A stretch of DNA of 64,000 nt from Adiantum capillus-veneris (GCA_014529385.2 CM043969.1:15948446-16012445); one strand, 5' to 3'; positions 33,625 to 46,079 are shown, counted from the first letter of the stretch. Translations and numbers: made by a program. Notes: generated by a model not told the origin, from the sequence alone.

Positions 33625-34550
33625 TGTTGCGGGAGCGACTCACACACCCATGAAGTGCATGCAAACAGTACCTAGATCAACATAATGTCAATCGAGGACA
33701 CAGATGACACGATAGGCACACGGAGGAAATCTCTTTAGCTTGTCAGGCTGAGACCATCCTACACATACAACACTCTGGAAGGCCAACTATACCACAATCA
33801 AGAACCTCACTACTTTCAACTACACCACCTAGCCACATACACACATACGGAAGGTAACTCACCTAATCATGCCAGCTTCGTACGAAACTTAAGGAACACC
33901 ATCCCCTCACTAGGATACACCTGTCCCTAAGCTTCTACACTCAAAACCCTCACTCTAAACCCATCTGCGGAAAACGTGTAGGATGACAGAGCAGAATTTT
34001 GAAAGTGCCCAAAACTGAAATTTATGAGTACCTATGCATAGCTTATGTTTCCACGATTCTATAGATTACTAGCATGCAGAAAACAGACATCGTTTGATAC
34101 ACTTGCGGCCACAAATAGCTCATAGATGCGTTGGCGTTGTCGTGTAGCTCTCCTCAAGCCTACAACAATGGTGCAGTCGGATCTTCAATGTGTTCAGGGA
34201 GCCCGGCGTAGCTAGAGGATAAAGCTCACGCTCACTCTCTTTCTCTCTCACACACAGTAGACGGCAGCGCTAAAGTTTTGATTATGATTAAAAGTCTTTT
34301 TTTACAAAATGACCTAGGTACCTTATATACTAAGGCTACCTTAGGTTTAACCAAAAATGGGGTTGAAAGGGTCAAATGGCTTTGTATTTACAATCTGGAA
34401 GTGCCATTGCACCCCGGCTTCTGAAACTAGAATAACTACTCATTACAAATGACGTTTATAGCCATAATCCGCAACATTTCATAACTCGCAAAAGATACGA
34501 CTTTGGTACGAAACTTGAGTTATGTTGTGTTGTTGACCCAGCGGTCAACA
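33625..34550. mobile_element. Solo LTR inserted in the gag tail
   Basis: 926 bp starting TGTTGCGGGAGCG and ending GGTCAACA (TGTTG...CAACA termini), flanked by ACTAA (33620-33624) and ACTAC (34551-34555). Removing it with one flank restores the gag frame. No internal ORF and no second LTR are present, so it is the usual product of LTR-LTR recombination. Its family is not otherwise in the window and its orientation is undetermined. Confidence 0.78.
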
Positions 34551-35353
34551 ACTACTGCTAGATCCATTCCTCAAAATCAGGGAGACAATCTAAGAGGAGG
34601 TAGAAGTGGAAGACGAGGTAGGTTAGCATTCAATCAAGAAATTAAGGGTTGATCCAGCAAATGAGAAAGAGGTTCTCGATAGTAAGACAATCTTGAGAAT
34701 GAGATAGTTATCAAGAAACCAACTCACATTCGTGCACACGATAGCCTTCCTTGAAAAGTGACTTAGATATTAAAGTATTAATGTACGAGACTAATAGGAA
34801 GCCAAAAGAACTCTTGGTATGATACCTCCTAAAACCCTTTACAAAATGTTGGTCAACCAGGTTAGATTACAGAGATGGTACCTCTGGTGCAATGGTGGAA
34901 GCTTGTGTCGAACATAGATTGCTCAGAATGGCAAGAACACGCCGAGCTCGTTGAGATTTGCAAAGCTAGAATACACAATACTTATTGAATGTTGATTGCT
35001 CTGAATGATCAGTTAGACCGAGCGCGTTCATGTTGACAAGATGGATATATGGATCTTTTATAGAATGGATTTAACCTGGTTTTTGAGATGATACAATTGA
35101 TTTGTAAAGGTTTTTAAGATGTTCTCAACATTGAGAGCTTCTTGGGAAAAATAGAGTAGCAAGTAATTAGTAAGAAATTGTAGAAACTCCAACCAGATTG
35201 TATCCTTGAAACTAGAAAGAACTCTTAGAGTAATCAATAACACTTGAAGATTATCCCACCAAAGATGCCACTTAGGAAAATTAAAACCCTTTTCTTTTTT
35301 CTCAAAGACTTTCCCAATTTCGGTTGAGATGAGGACATCTCAATTCCTTAAGT

Positions 35354-37431
35354 GGCATCAAAGATGGAAAACAGCATTAGAAAGTTGGAAATCAGTTTAG
35401 TAATTACCTTAGCTAATATTGTTTGATTTTGACTATAAATTGAGAAGTAAAATTAGCTAATTAGTTTATATAACTACATAGTAATTACCAAAGATAGGAA
35501 ATAGCATTAGAAATTTGGGATAATTATCTTAAGTACAGATAATTAGTTTAGCTAAGTACCTTAGGTAATATTTTTTTATTTTTAGCTATAAATTAAGAAG
35601 AAAAATTAGCTAATTAGTTTATATAATTACATATTAGCTACCAAAGATGGAAAACAATATCAGTAAGTTGAGATAATTATCTTAATAAGTACAAATAATT
35701 AGTTTAACTAATTACTTAAGCTAATGTTATCTGATTTTGACTAAAAATTAAATGGGAAATTTAATAAATCAATTTAGAAGCTAGCAAGATAATTACTAGG
35801 GTTATAATACATCAAAAACCACGCAGGATAAATATCCCATGAGCAGATTAGTAGTTCATAAATTACTAAAACTAAATTAGGGTATTTTCAAAGAGAAATT
35901 AAATAAGGAAATTAGAAAAATATCTTTGATAATTATAGGATAATTATGGAAGCACAATAATACAACCAAGAAGGTAAGATAAAAATATTTCACCTATATG
36001 TTTATCAAGATATTTACTAAGTCCAAAAATTCCTATTTTTGGGTAAAAGAAATAAGAGAGATTATTCAATTAATCCTCTAATTGATTAAGTGTCCTTTTA
36101 TATGGCTCACACTATGGCTCCGAAGAGGACCCGGGGAAATCCTCAATCCAATGAGGAGGATGCAACTCACAAGAGAGCTAGCGCATCCCATGACCATGAG
36201 GTTGGGCCTAGTAGTAGGCCAATGGAGGAGAGTCTTCAGGCGCCAACGCAGTAGCAGATGGCCGATTAGTCCTAGGTGGGTTTCCCAGTATTCATTTAAG
36301 TCTTTAATTAGTTTAAGTTCTTTTATAAGTTAACATTGCATACGTAAGGAGTGAATAAGAATCAAAATAGGAATAATTGGCCGAAAACAGAAGGTAACTT
36401 CTAAGAAACCAACGTGCATTGTTTGTATTAAGGAAATAAATGTTTGAATAAGTTTGGGTGAATTAGGAAAGAAATGATTGATCATCCTTAATACAACTTG
36501 TCTCAAGACACCTCCGACTCGTTGGTATAGTTTGATGAATATTGATGGCTTTCCAACCATCAATATTCCACGGATAAGTCGGTTACCCCCATGAACGATG
36601 AGTTTCTACTCCGTGTCATGTCTTTATGTTTTTACATAAGTTAGGATATTGTTTTTATCCTAGGGGATCTGCTCAATTGTATGGGCAACTGGTTTATTGT
36701 ATAGGCACCCAGAACCTTGGGTGGGGGTTTATCCACCCCAGATTGTGAATAAGGAATGGGTGTTGTTTTTTCACCCTTAGGTGGTCTTGAGACAAGAAGA
36801 GTACTGGTCATGGTTATTTTGGTCAATGTTTTTGATTGACAGTACCATGTCTTAAGTTTAAAGATGTTTGTTTTCTGAAAGAATGCTTTCCAATGCTATC
36901 TTAGTACTTGATTAAAGGATCACTGTGATGAAAAGTTAAAAGAACCATTATTTTAAAAGTTAAAACAATTTGGTAGTAATTAGAAAAACAAAAGAATCAT
37001 GTGTGAGTGCGGGGCGGTAAGTGGGGATTGACTAAGGTTGTCAATCATGGACGGGTGGACCTGATTAGTCAGGTAACTATCCATCCCCATGCACTAAAGA
37101 CATTTAGAAAACTTCTTCACTTGGAAGAGGAGTCCACCAGCGGCTGTGCCTTCACATATGTTAGGGGGAAAAGTGTTGGTTGAGAATATCTTAGCCCAAC
37201 TTGTGGAAGTTATAGGGTCAAAATAGTTTTGGAATTTAAATATGTTGTCCTGTTTCCGCTGCGAGACGATAGGACTAGGTCTTCTTCTAGGGCTATAGAC
37301 CCAATCCATTGTCAATGGTAAAGGTCTATTCCTTGTATTTTCCTTGTTTAGAGACTCTGACTTTTATTAGACCTAGAGACCTGTCAAGGATCCCATCCTG
37401 ATTTTGGTATCGGCAAGTTGGGAATCTCACA
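35354..37431 (+). repeat. 3' LTR of the large-LTR complex, 5'-truncated
   Basis: Begins abruptly inside the AT-rich repeat array (equivalent to about 29970 in the middle LTR) and runs to CTCACA at 37431. It contains the small ORF at 36114-36254. Confidence 0.8.
36114..36254 (+). CDS. Small ORF inside the LTR (46 codons), copy 2
   Basis: MAPKRTRGNPQSNEEDATHK, then KRASASHDHEVGPSSRP and ESLQAPTQ before a TAG at the position that is CAG in copy 1. Start, length to this point and charge pattern match copies 1 and 3. Confidence 0.45.
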   Translation: MAPKRTRGNPQSNEEDATHKRASASHDHEVGPSSRPMEESLQAPTQ

Positions 37432-40400
37432 ATATTAGCATGGTGTAGCGCACCACATGCCTTCAAGATGGAAGCATGGGTAACTATTGCCAGAGAGATG
37501 CCTAGGCTTCACATTCACTATCCTTGCTTTGTGTCAATTCATGTCGTTTGCTATTGGGCATGTCCTCTAATCAATGCACTCCAAGAGACAAGTACACCAT
37601 ATCTAGCATAAGCAAACACCTTGACCAAGGTAGTCTTAATCATGACCTTTTATCAATCACCCATGACTCATAATGTCATCAACGTGAATTTTTTTGCCTA
37701 TATGAGAATCTTGCATAGCACAAATGACTACATCTTGAGAGATACCCTCACTTTGCATTTGCAAAAACAGCCTAGTGCCTACTGCTGGTGCTGCCCCTAT
37801 TGGGAAAATACCGCAACCAGTGCATCTACCAAAGAATTCCCAGAGTTTGTTGCACTACCCATGCTGGGAAAATCTCACCAATCAGTGGTGCATTCCAATA
37901 GATGACATCCCAGAGAGAAAGTGCTTCAAGAAATCATGTCATTCCTTTTAAAGTACACCACATTTCATTATTTCTATAGTGCCATGTGCCTTACAAACAC
38001 CAAGCGTAGGGGATTGCATCTGGAGATATCCATGGATTTGTATTCACTAAAAACAGCAACCCTGTGCTTGTGGCCCTTCTCTTGTTAGACAAGTCGTGCA
38101 ATCAGTGCATTGCAAGAATGACCTCTTGGATAGGAAGCTCCTCGATACCTTTTTGTGCATTCTAAAAAAAGTACACCACAGATGACAGATGTGTAGACCA
38201 AGGCATTCCCAAACACTATCTTTTTCTCCAACAGCTCCTAACAAACTATATGGAGGGAGACTTTCACTTTTCATCTATCAAAAACAATCAAGATCTCTTT
38301 CATAGAACATATGGTGCCAATAGACACTCCTTGTTTTGTCTAGGACCGTCACCATGCATTCCATATGCAAACGTAGGTGATTGCATTTGGAGAGGCACCC
38401 TCACTTTGCATCCACTAAAAACAACTTACAATTGCAGAGAGGCCCTGGCTTTGCATTAGCTAAAAATAGCCTAGAGATTCTTGGCTTTGCCCTTCTTGGG
38501 CATATGCCACAATAAATGTGTTCCAAAAGATGTCATTCCAAACAAAATAACTCCTTAGGCATTCTTTTGCCCATATCAGCATGGTGTGCTGTGCCACATG
38601 CCTTCAAGATGCAAGCATAGGTAATTGTTGCGAGAGAGATACCCTTGCTTCACATCCGATGTCCTTCGCTTTGTGTAAGCTGATGTTGTTCGTTGTTGGG
38701 CATACCTTGCAATCAATGCACTCCAAGAGATGAGGTACACCATATCTTGCATAACCAAGCACTTTGACCAAGGTAGTCTCAAGCACGACGTTTCTTTCAA
38801 TAGCCCATGGATAACAATGTCATCATTGGGAATTCTTTTGCCTATATGAGCATCTTGTGCAACAAAAATGACTACATCTTGAGAGAAACACTCATTTTAC
38901 ATTTTCAAAAACAGCCTAGCGTCTATTGGCGCTACCCCTATTGGGCATATATGGAAATCAGTACATCGGTTGAACAATGCCTAGAGTTTTTTGGCCCTGC
39001 CTGTGCTGGGAAAATCCCCCAATCAGTGTGCATTCCAATAGAGAACATCCCAAAGAGGAAGTGCTTCAAGAAATCATGTGGTGCCTTATGAAGTACACCA
39101 CAGTTCAACATTTGTGTAGTGCCATGTTCCTTGCAAACTACAAGCATAGGTGATTGCATTTGGAGAGAGCCCTTCCTTTGTATACACTGAAAATATCCCA
39201 GTGCTTGCTAGCCCTTCTACTGGTAGACAAAGCTTGCAAACAGTGCATTGCAAGAATGACCTCTTGGATAGGAAGCTCCTCAAGCACTTTTTGTGCATTC
39301 TAAAAAAAGTACACCACTGTTGATAGATGTGTAGAATAAGGAACTCCCAAAGACGATATCTTTTTCCAACAGCCCCTAACAAACTATATGGAGAGAGACA
39401 CTCACTTTGCATTTGCCAAAAACAACCAAGAGCTCTTTCAAAGCACCTACGGCACCAATAGAGTTTACTTGTTTGATCTAGAACATTCACCATCCATTCA
39501 AGATGCAAACACCTATGCACACACCTTCACTTTGCATCCACTGAAAACAGTCCACAATTGGAGACTGGTGCTTGCTTCACATAAGCTAAACATCCCAGAA
39601 TATCCTTGCTCTACCCTTTTTGGGCATATGCCGCAATCAGTGTGTTCCAAGAGATGGAATTCCAAACAAAAGGAATCCTTAAGCATTATTTTGCCTATAT
39701 CATGATGGTGTAGCGTGCCACATGCCTCAAGATGGAAGCATAGGTAACTATTGCCAGAGAGATGCCTTGGCTTCACATTCACTATCCTTGCTTTGTGGCA
39801 ATTGATGTTGTTCTCTATTGGGCATGTCCTCTAATCACTGCACTACAAGAGACAAGTCCACCATATCTGGCATAAGCAGATACCTTGACCAAGGTAGTCT
39901 TAATCATGATGTTTTTTTCAATAGCCCATGACTAATAATGTCATCGACATGAATTTTTTTTCCTACATGAGGTCTTGCATAACACAAATGACTACATCTT
40001 GAGAGATACCCTCACTTTCCATTTGCAAAAACAGCCCAGTGCCTACTGTTGGCCCTCGCCCTATTGGAAAAATACCGCAATCAGTGCATCTGCTATACAG
40101 AATGCCCAGAGTTTTTTGCATTTGCAAAAACAGCCCAGTGCCTACTGTTGGCCCTCGCCCTATTGGAAAAATACCGCAATCAGTGCATCTGCTATACAGA
40201 ATGCCAAGAGTTTATTGCATTGCCTGTGCTGGGCAAATCTGGCCAATCAGTGGTGCATTCCAATAGATGACATCCCATAGAGAAACTGCTTCAAGAAATC
40301 ATGTCATGCCTTCTGAAGTAAACCACATTTCAGTATTTCTATAGTGCCATGTGCCTTGAAAACACCAAGCGTAGGGGATTGTATCTGGAGCCATGGATTT

Positions 40401-41290
40401 GTATTCACTAAAAACAGCCCAGTGCTTGTGGCCTTCTCTTGTTAGACAAGTCTTGCAATCAGTGTATTGCAAGAATGACCTCTTGGATATGAAGCTCCTC
40501 AAGAACGTTTTGTGAATTTTGAAAAAAGTACAGCACAGATGACAGATGTGTAGACCAAGGCATTCCCAAACACGATCTCTTTTTCCAATAGCCCCCAGAA
40601 ACCTATATGGAGAGAGACCCTCACTTCACGTCTACCAAAAACAACCAAGAGCTCGTTCAAAGCACCTACAGTGCCAATAGAGACTCCTTGTTTGATCTAA
40701 GACAATCACCATACATGCAAGATGCAAACGTAGGTGATTGCATTCAGAGAGACACTCTCACTTTGCATCCACTGAAGACAGCCCACAGCTTGAGAGAGGC
40801 CCTTGCTTTACATCAGCTAAAAAAAACCTAGAGATTCCTCCCTGTGCCCTTCTTGGGCATATGCCACAATCAGTGTGTTCCAAATGATGGCATTCCAAAC
40901 AAAAGAACTCCTTAAGCATTCTTTTTCCCATATCAACATGGTGTGTCATGTCACAAGCCTTCAGGATGCAAGCATAGGTAATTTTTTCCAGAGAGATACC
41001 CTCGCTTCACATCAGCTATCCTTGCTTTGTGTCAACTGATGTTGTTTGTTTTTGGGCATATCTTGAAATCAATGCACTCCAAGAGACAAAGTACACCACA
41101 TTTGGTGTAAGTGGACACGTATATCAAGGTAGTCTCAAGCACAATGTTTTTTTCAATAGCCCATGACTAACGATGTCACCATCATGTATTATTTTTCCTA
41201 TATGAGCATCTTGCGTAACTGAGATGTTTACATTTAGAGAGACACCTTCACTTTGCATTTGCAAAAATAATAGCCTAGCACCTACTCGTG
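37432..41290 (-). pseudogene. PPR protein pseudogene with about 1.14-kb tandem blocks
   Basis: The block head GCATGGTGT...CACATGCCTTCAAGATG recurs near 37438, 38578, 39706 and 40937, giving periods of about 1,140, 1,128 and 1,231 bp. Minus-strand frames show CFWQMQSECLSP, QKVLEELPIQE-type and EGLSPNAITYACSLQ segments, the landmarks of PPR repeats (A..vf..mp.rdv.swn; em...g..Pd.itf..ll.ac). Each block would be about 11 PPR motifs. Frameshifts and stops are too frequent for a product. The fourth block lies beyond the insertion at 24479-25566. Confidence 0.75.
40016..40215 (-). repeat. ~97-bp tandem duplication inside the PPR pseudogene
   Basis: CATTTGCAAAAACAGCCCAG through CTATACAGAATGCC occurs twice back to back near 40019 and 40117 with almost no difference, so it is younger than the 1.14-kb duplications. 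Confidence 0.88.
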
Positions 41291-41466
41291 GCTATCTCAA
41301 CGCACCTCGACACCCATTGTTACTACAAAATTTCCACAAAAGCGAGTCCTAATGGACTCAAATTCTGGCATAATCTGCAAGCACCATGCATTCATAATTG
41401 CCAGGCCATATTCCAAGCAACCTTTCATTATCCTTTGTATTTTAATAATTGATTATACTTTGTATT

Positions 41467-41664
41467 TTAATGGACTGAACAAAGCAAGATTCCTAAAGTC
41501 AACCCCAAAAATCTAGGTTCTTTATCTATTCTCCAAGCCATTTCCTCCTCCAAAGAGGTTACCATCACATTATACGTGAGAAAGTCGTCGACTCTCATGT
41601 TGGGCATTCCCTCATATCTCAGCACTTCCCCATTATAAGGGAAAAAAGGAGCAACTAGGCCCAT
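41467..41664 (-). CDS. Unrecognised short ORF (65 codons)
   Basis: PFFPYNGEVLRYEGMPNMRV and FLTYNVMVTSLEEEMAWRID have a balanced, protein-like composition and differ from the PPR frames on either side. No start context or partner is visible. It may be a displaced exon fragment of a host gene. The rest of 41291-41983 holds nothing I can name. Confidence 0.3.
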   Translation of the reverse strand: MGLVAPFFPYNGEVLRYEGMPNMRVDDFLTYNVMVTSLEEEMAWRIDKEPRFLGLTLGILLCSVH

Positions 41665-41983
41665 CTGATGCTCTTCACTCTAGATCCCACTTGAGCAATC
41701 CTCAAACAACACAAAGAGCTTGAAAGCATCAAGTCCCTCATCCCAAGAATCATAAATAGTACCACATGTGGTGACATTGGTTTATCCACTATCCTCAATA
41801 CCAAACAATAAGGCACACAAACCAACATATAGTAGATGCTGGCTGGTAAATGTTATCTCCACCAAAGAACAATATCTACATCAAGATGTACAAGGCCCTA
41901 GTAGACAATGGAGCATCTGCAATAGGAAAAAACTAGAGCAAGCCAAGTTGTCCCTAGATACCTATCAAAAGGTGGCACTATAG

Positions 41984-42290
41984 TCCAAGTCTTCATGAAG
42001 CCCACAAAGTTTTTGCAACGGCTCAAGGGTGTAGCGTAGATGAATGGAATGCAAGTATTCTTGGTTATTCTCGTCATAGCCATGGCTTGCTTTTAGAAGA
42101 TGCTTCATGAAGGGGTTAACCCAGACCTTGTAGCTTTTACAAATCTTCTATCTACGTGAAACCACTTAGGTTTAGTGAAAGAGGGATGCCATCACTTTCT
42201 GTTAATGGTAGCCCAGTATGGATTGATGCCCATTCACGAACATGTTAATTGCATGATTGAGCTATTGGGCCGTTCAACATTACCCAAGGA
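41984..42290 (+). pseudogene. PPR protein 3'-end remnant on the plus strand
   Basis: One frame gives AHKVFATAQG and EWNASILGYSRHSHGL. After a frameshift comes MLHEGVNPDLVAFTNLLS, a TGA, and NHLGLVKEGCHHFLLMVAQY, GLMPIHEHVNCMIELLGRS. This is the last PPR plus the E-type region (P....it..llsacsh.glv.eg...f..m...yg..p...hy.cmvdllgr) of plant PLS-class PPR proteins. It is in the opposite orientation to the neighbouring PPR pseudogene. Confidence 0.8.
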
Positions 42291-42768
42291 AATTCCACAC
42301 AATTTGAGTGACAAAATACTCTATTCATTCTACACAAAAGTTTTGCAAAGAGAATATTCACTAAGCATAGCCCTTAGAATTGGCACATACTTAATATAAA
42401 TACTTTGTGACAAAATCTTGTCAAATTCCTGTGTCTTTGTCAAAAGCACCTTATCATTCTTTATTATGGCCCCTTGCCAGAGAAAGCATGCTACAAAGCC
42501 TGTATACATGGGGGAATGTATCCTCACACCACTGGGCCCCTAAAAATTTTCACCACATTTGAAAATTCTCTATGGGATTTTAAGCTAGGCTATTTTTTCT
42601 TATGGGGAGGACCAATGGATTTCCACAGCTCAATGAGACTCCATGGGATCTCCAACTACAACAGCTCATGCACACCTTGCTCAAGTTCTAATGCTTCTCT
42701 AAGGATGCCCTCGAGACTACAAGCCAAAGTACCCAAAGATAGGAGAAGCAAGGTGCTATATTCCTCCA

Positions 42769-42994
42769 TGTTGGAATTAGGGTTGCAAGAAAACACACAC
42801 AGCTTGGAGAAGATGAAGGAGCTCAAGGCACACAATATAGAGTATATTACTTAGTGTGCAATGGAAAAATAGATAGCCCTAGAGTGATGGGTGTATATAT
42901 AATGCACGGGGGAGAAAACATCCTAAAGAGGGAAAAACTGCCCTGGCGGTCCTAGTGTGTTCACACACATCACTACCACATGTGTATGGTAACA
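42769..42994 (-). repeat. 3' LTR of the copia element (about 226 bp, proposed ends)
   Basis: Begins TGTTACCATACACATG right after the purine tract and plausibly ends ATTCCAACA, giving TGTT...AACA termini. About 195 bp of it is repeated in the opposite orientation at 51069-51265. Confidence 0.7.
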
Positions 42995-43255
42995 AACCCC
43001 CCCTGGAGTGATGCAATGAACGAGAGCTGGCACATGAGTAAAGGGAAGTGCCATGCCTTGAGGACATGATCAGTCCACAAAGGGGAGTAAGCCCAAAGCT
43101 TTGCGAAAATCTTTGAGCTTCTCACAATACAATGCCTTTGTGAAAAGATTTACAAGGTTGTCCTGTGTTGGCACATAATCCAAGCTGATCTCTCTTGCTG
43201 AGAGCCTCTCCCTGACATAGTAGTAATGTGCTCCGAGCATGAAAAACTGGGTTCC

Positions 43256-44285
43256 TCACAATTGCCATGCACTCTGACTGTTAGTGTAGATAGTGTTGGT
43301 AGTGTCTTGTCCAACACCCAAATCAGCCATAAGGCGTCTAAGCCATACACACTCAACTTTAGCTGTGAAGACTGCCATGTACTCAGCCTCACAACTAGAA
43401 GTGGCCTTAGTGGGTTGCTTCTTGCTCAACCATGATATACATGAACTACCAAGCATGAAACAAAAGACACTTGTGGACACTCGCGTGTCAAAACAACCAG
43501 CCCAATCTAAGTCCAAAAAAGCATGTAAATCTGGCGGCAATGATCCCCCCTTGGGATAAAACAAGCCAAGATGTATAGTGCCACTAAGGTAGCAAAAAAT
43601 CCTCTTGAGAGCGTGCCAATGCTTATACCTTGGGCTATGCATAAATCTGCTAACTTCTGAGACTGCAAACTGAATATCCGGCCTCTTGTTGCATACATAA
43701 ATGAGGCATCCAATAGCGATTTGGTAAAGAGTGACATCAGCCAGATCACAAGCATAATGTAGACTCAACTTCAAACCTATTTCCATGGGAGTGGCAATAG
43801 ACTTGCAATCCTCAAGTCCAAACTTACATAGCAATGTCTCTATGTAACTTTTTTGACACAAGGCAATACCACCATCACACTGTGTAAATTGTATGCCCAA
43901 GTAATGATGCAACAGCCCCAAATATTTCATCTTGAAAGTAGCATTCAAATCAGCCTTAACTTAGTAATATGTGCCTCATTGGGACAAGTGATCAAAAAAT
44001 CATCCACATAAAGAACAACAATGAGAAATACATCACCCTCATGCTTTACATACAATGTACTTTCTGATAGTAGACTGTTACAAAATCCTCATTTGACCAA
44101 ATGAGTGTCAGCCTTCTCATACCAAGCAGTAGGAGACTGCTTCAACCCATAAAAATCTTTGTTACATTTGCACACCTTATCCTCTTGTTCTTTCTTGACA
44201 GAACCACAAGGCTTCGTTACATAGACTTCCTCAAATATGTCACCATTCAAAAAAGCAGTAACAATGTCCGATTGATGTACATCCC
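43256..44285 (-). pseudogene. Copia reverse transcriptase and RNase H
   Basis: From the LTR junction: HQSDIVTAFLNGDIFEEVYV and YGLKQSPTAWYEK. After stops comes LYVDDFLITCPNEAHI, with the YVDD catalytic box intact. The 230-codon frame 43948-43256 then reads YLGIQFTQ, TPMEIGLKLS, YQIAIGCLIYVCNKRPDIQF and HWHALKRIFCYLSGT, followed by the RNase H landmarks DLDWAGCFDTRVSTS, SWLSKKQPTKATSSCEAEYM and LGVGQDTTNTIYTNSQSA. This order (integrase before RT) defines Ty1/copia, though only the end is present. Stops between 43950 and 44090 inactivate it. Confidence 0.9.
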
Positions 44286-45506
44286 TGTGAGATCCCCAAC
44301 CCGCCAATACCAAAATCGGGAAGGGATCCTTGACAGGTCTCTAGGTCTAATAAAAATCAGAGTCTCTAAACAAGAAAGATCCAAGAAATAGAGACTCTAA
44401 TAAAAATCAGAGTTTCTAAACAAGAAAAATCCAAGAAATAGACCTCTACCATTAACAATGGCTTGGGTCTATAGCCTTAGAAGAAGACCTGGTCCTGTCT
44501 CGCAATGAAAACGGGACAACGTATTAAAAGTTCAAAAAACTATTTCGGACCTATAACTTCCACAAATTGGGTCAAGGTATCCTCAACCAACGCTTTTCCC
44601 CCCCTAACATATGTGAGGGCACAGCCGCCGCTGGTAGATTCCTCTTCCAAGTGAAGAAGTTTTCTAAACGTTTTAGTGCACAAGGATGGATAGTTACCTA
44701 ACTAATCAGGTCCACCCGTCCATGATTGACAACCTTAGTCAATCCCCACTTACCACCCCGCACTCACACATGATTTATTTATTTTCTAATCACTATTACA
44801 TTGTTTTAACATTTAAAATAATGGTTTCTTTTAATGTTCCATCACAGTAATTACTTCAATCAAGTATAAAGATAGTAGTGAAAAGCATTCTTTTAACAAA
44901 CAGACATCTTTAAACTTAAGACATGGTACTATCAATCAAAACATTGTCCATAATAAGCATGACCAGTACTCTTCTTGTCTCAAGACCACCTAAGGGTTAA
45001 AAAAACGGCACCCATTCCTTATTTACAATCCGGAGTGGATAAACCCCCACCCAAGGTTCTGGGTGCCCATACACCAAACCAGTTTCCCATACAACCGGGC
45101 GGCTCCCCTAGGATAAAAAAAGTTATCATAACTTATGTAGAAACATCAAGACATGACACGGAGTAGAAACTCATCGTTCATGGGGGTAACCGACTTATTC
45201 GTGGTGGCTGGAAAGCCAATCATTATCATCAATTTATACCAAGGAGTCGGAGGTGTCTTGAGACAAGTTGTCTTAAGGATGATCAATCATATCTTTCCTA
45301 ATTCAATCAATTTTAATCCAAAAAATTCTTTCATATATTATAAACAAATGCACGCTGGTTTCTTGGAAGTTACCTTTTGACCAACTATACCTTTTCTGAT
45401 TCTTACTCACTCCTTACGTATGCAATGTTAACTTATATAAGAACTTAAACTATTTAAAGACTTAATTGAATAATGAAAAATCCACTTGGGACTGATCAGC
45501 CATCTG

Positions 45507-45647
45507 TTATTGCGTTGGCGCTTGAAGACTCTCCTCCGTAGGCCTACTAATAGGCCCGGCTTCGTCGTCGTGCGACGCTTTAGTTCGTTTTGGAGCTACG
45601 TCCTCATCATCAGATGTCGGATTTTCTCGGGTCCTTTTAGGTGCCAT
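45507..45647 (-). CDS. Small ORF inside the LTR (46 codons), copy 3
   Basis: MAPKRTRENPTSDDEDVAPK, then KRTKASHDDEAGPISRP and ESLQAPTQ, then TAA. This is the most diverged copy, yet it keeps start, length and the alternating basic and acidic blocks. A TTTTTATAAGG box precedes the ATG. Confidence 0.5.
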   Translation of the reverse strand: MAPKRTRENPTSDDEDVAPKRTKASHDDEAGPISRPTEESLQAPTQ

Positions 45648-46079
45648 AACTTCTTATCCTTATAAAAAGGACGTCTAATCATTAGGTAAATTATCTGAAA
45701 GCTTATCCGAAAGCTAGGCGTAACCTTTGTATCCAATTTTACCCAAATCTAGGTTAAATTTATAGTCTTAATTGGTAAATTCTTGACCTACTAATTTCTT
45801 ATTTGCCTAAAATAGGCATGATAAATTTTTCCACAGCTTTCCTAAGGGTTTTCTAGGCTATCCTAATTTTCTTATAATTTTCTATATCTTTTTCCTAATT
45901 TCTCCATCGAATCTTAAGCTTGGAATCTGCTTATTTTGAGCTTAACATTTATTCGATTTATTTTCTTTCAAATATTTCATTTCCTCAACTTTATATCACA
46001 GGTTTACACTTACTATAATTTTCCTAAAAAATTTTGACTGCAAAGTCTATTTTTTTAATTAATCTTTGGCCAAAAATAG

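Larger units (their letters stand above)
32060..35353 (+). other. Internal region B of the large-LTR complex
   Basis: After a decayed primer site (about 32062) it holds an unrecognised stretch (32220-32820), a gag gene (33008-33619), a solo LTR (33625-34550), the gag tail and the family's 3' segment (34620-35353). The 3' polypurine tract is cut away at AATTCCTTAAGT, where the truncated LTR begins. No pol is present. Confidence 0.75.
25567..37431 (+). mobile_element. Large-LTR, pol-less retrotransposon complex (LTR-internal-LTR-internal-LTR)
   Basis: Three LTRs and two internal regions lie in one orientation: LTR 25567-27233, internal A, LTR 28333-32059, internal B with gag, and LTR fragment 35354-37431. 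LTRs start TGTAAGG and end CTCACA or CTAACA. The whole unit is flanked by ATATC (25562-25566) and ATATT (37432-37436), and an uninterrupted PPR copy near 38570 reads across the same site. Neither internal region encodes protease, RT or integrase, which is the definition of a LARD-type non-autonomous element. The triple-LTR form suggests unequal recombination between two copies. Confidence 0.85.
42769..44285 (-). mobile_element. Ty1/copia element, 3' part only
   Basis: RT C half, RNase H, a polypurine tract (CCAGGGGGGG in minus sense) and a short LTR (42994-42769). The 5' part is missing because the large-LTR element occupies the RT from 44286 upward, and the expected continuation is not found beyond 51068. 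Confidence 0.85.

Noticed and set aside
39975-40280. 101-codon plus-strand ORF with an internal repeat
   Set aside because: Shadow of the minus-strand PPR pseudogene. The repeat is the 97-bp DNA duplication.
42474-42854. 126-codon plus-strand ORF
   Set aside because: It runs into the copia LTR antisense and shows no recognisable domain.
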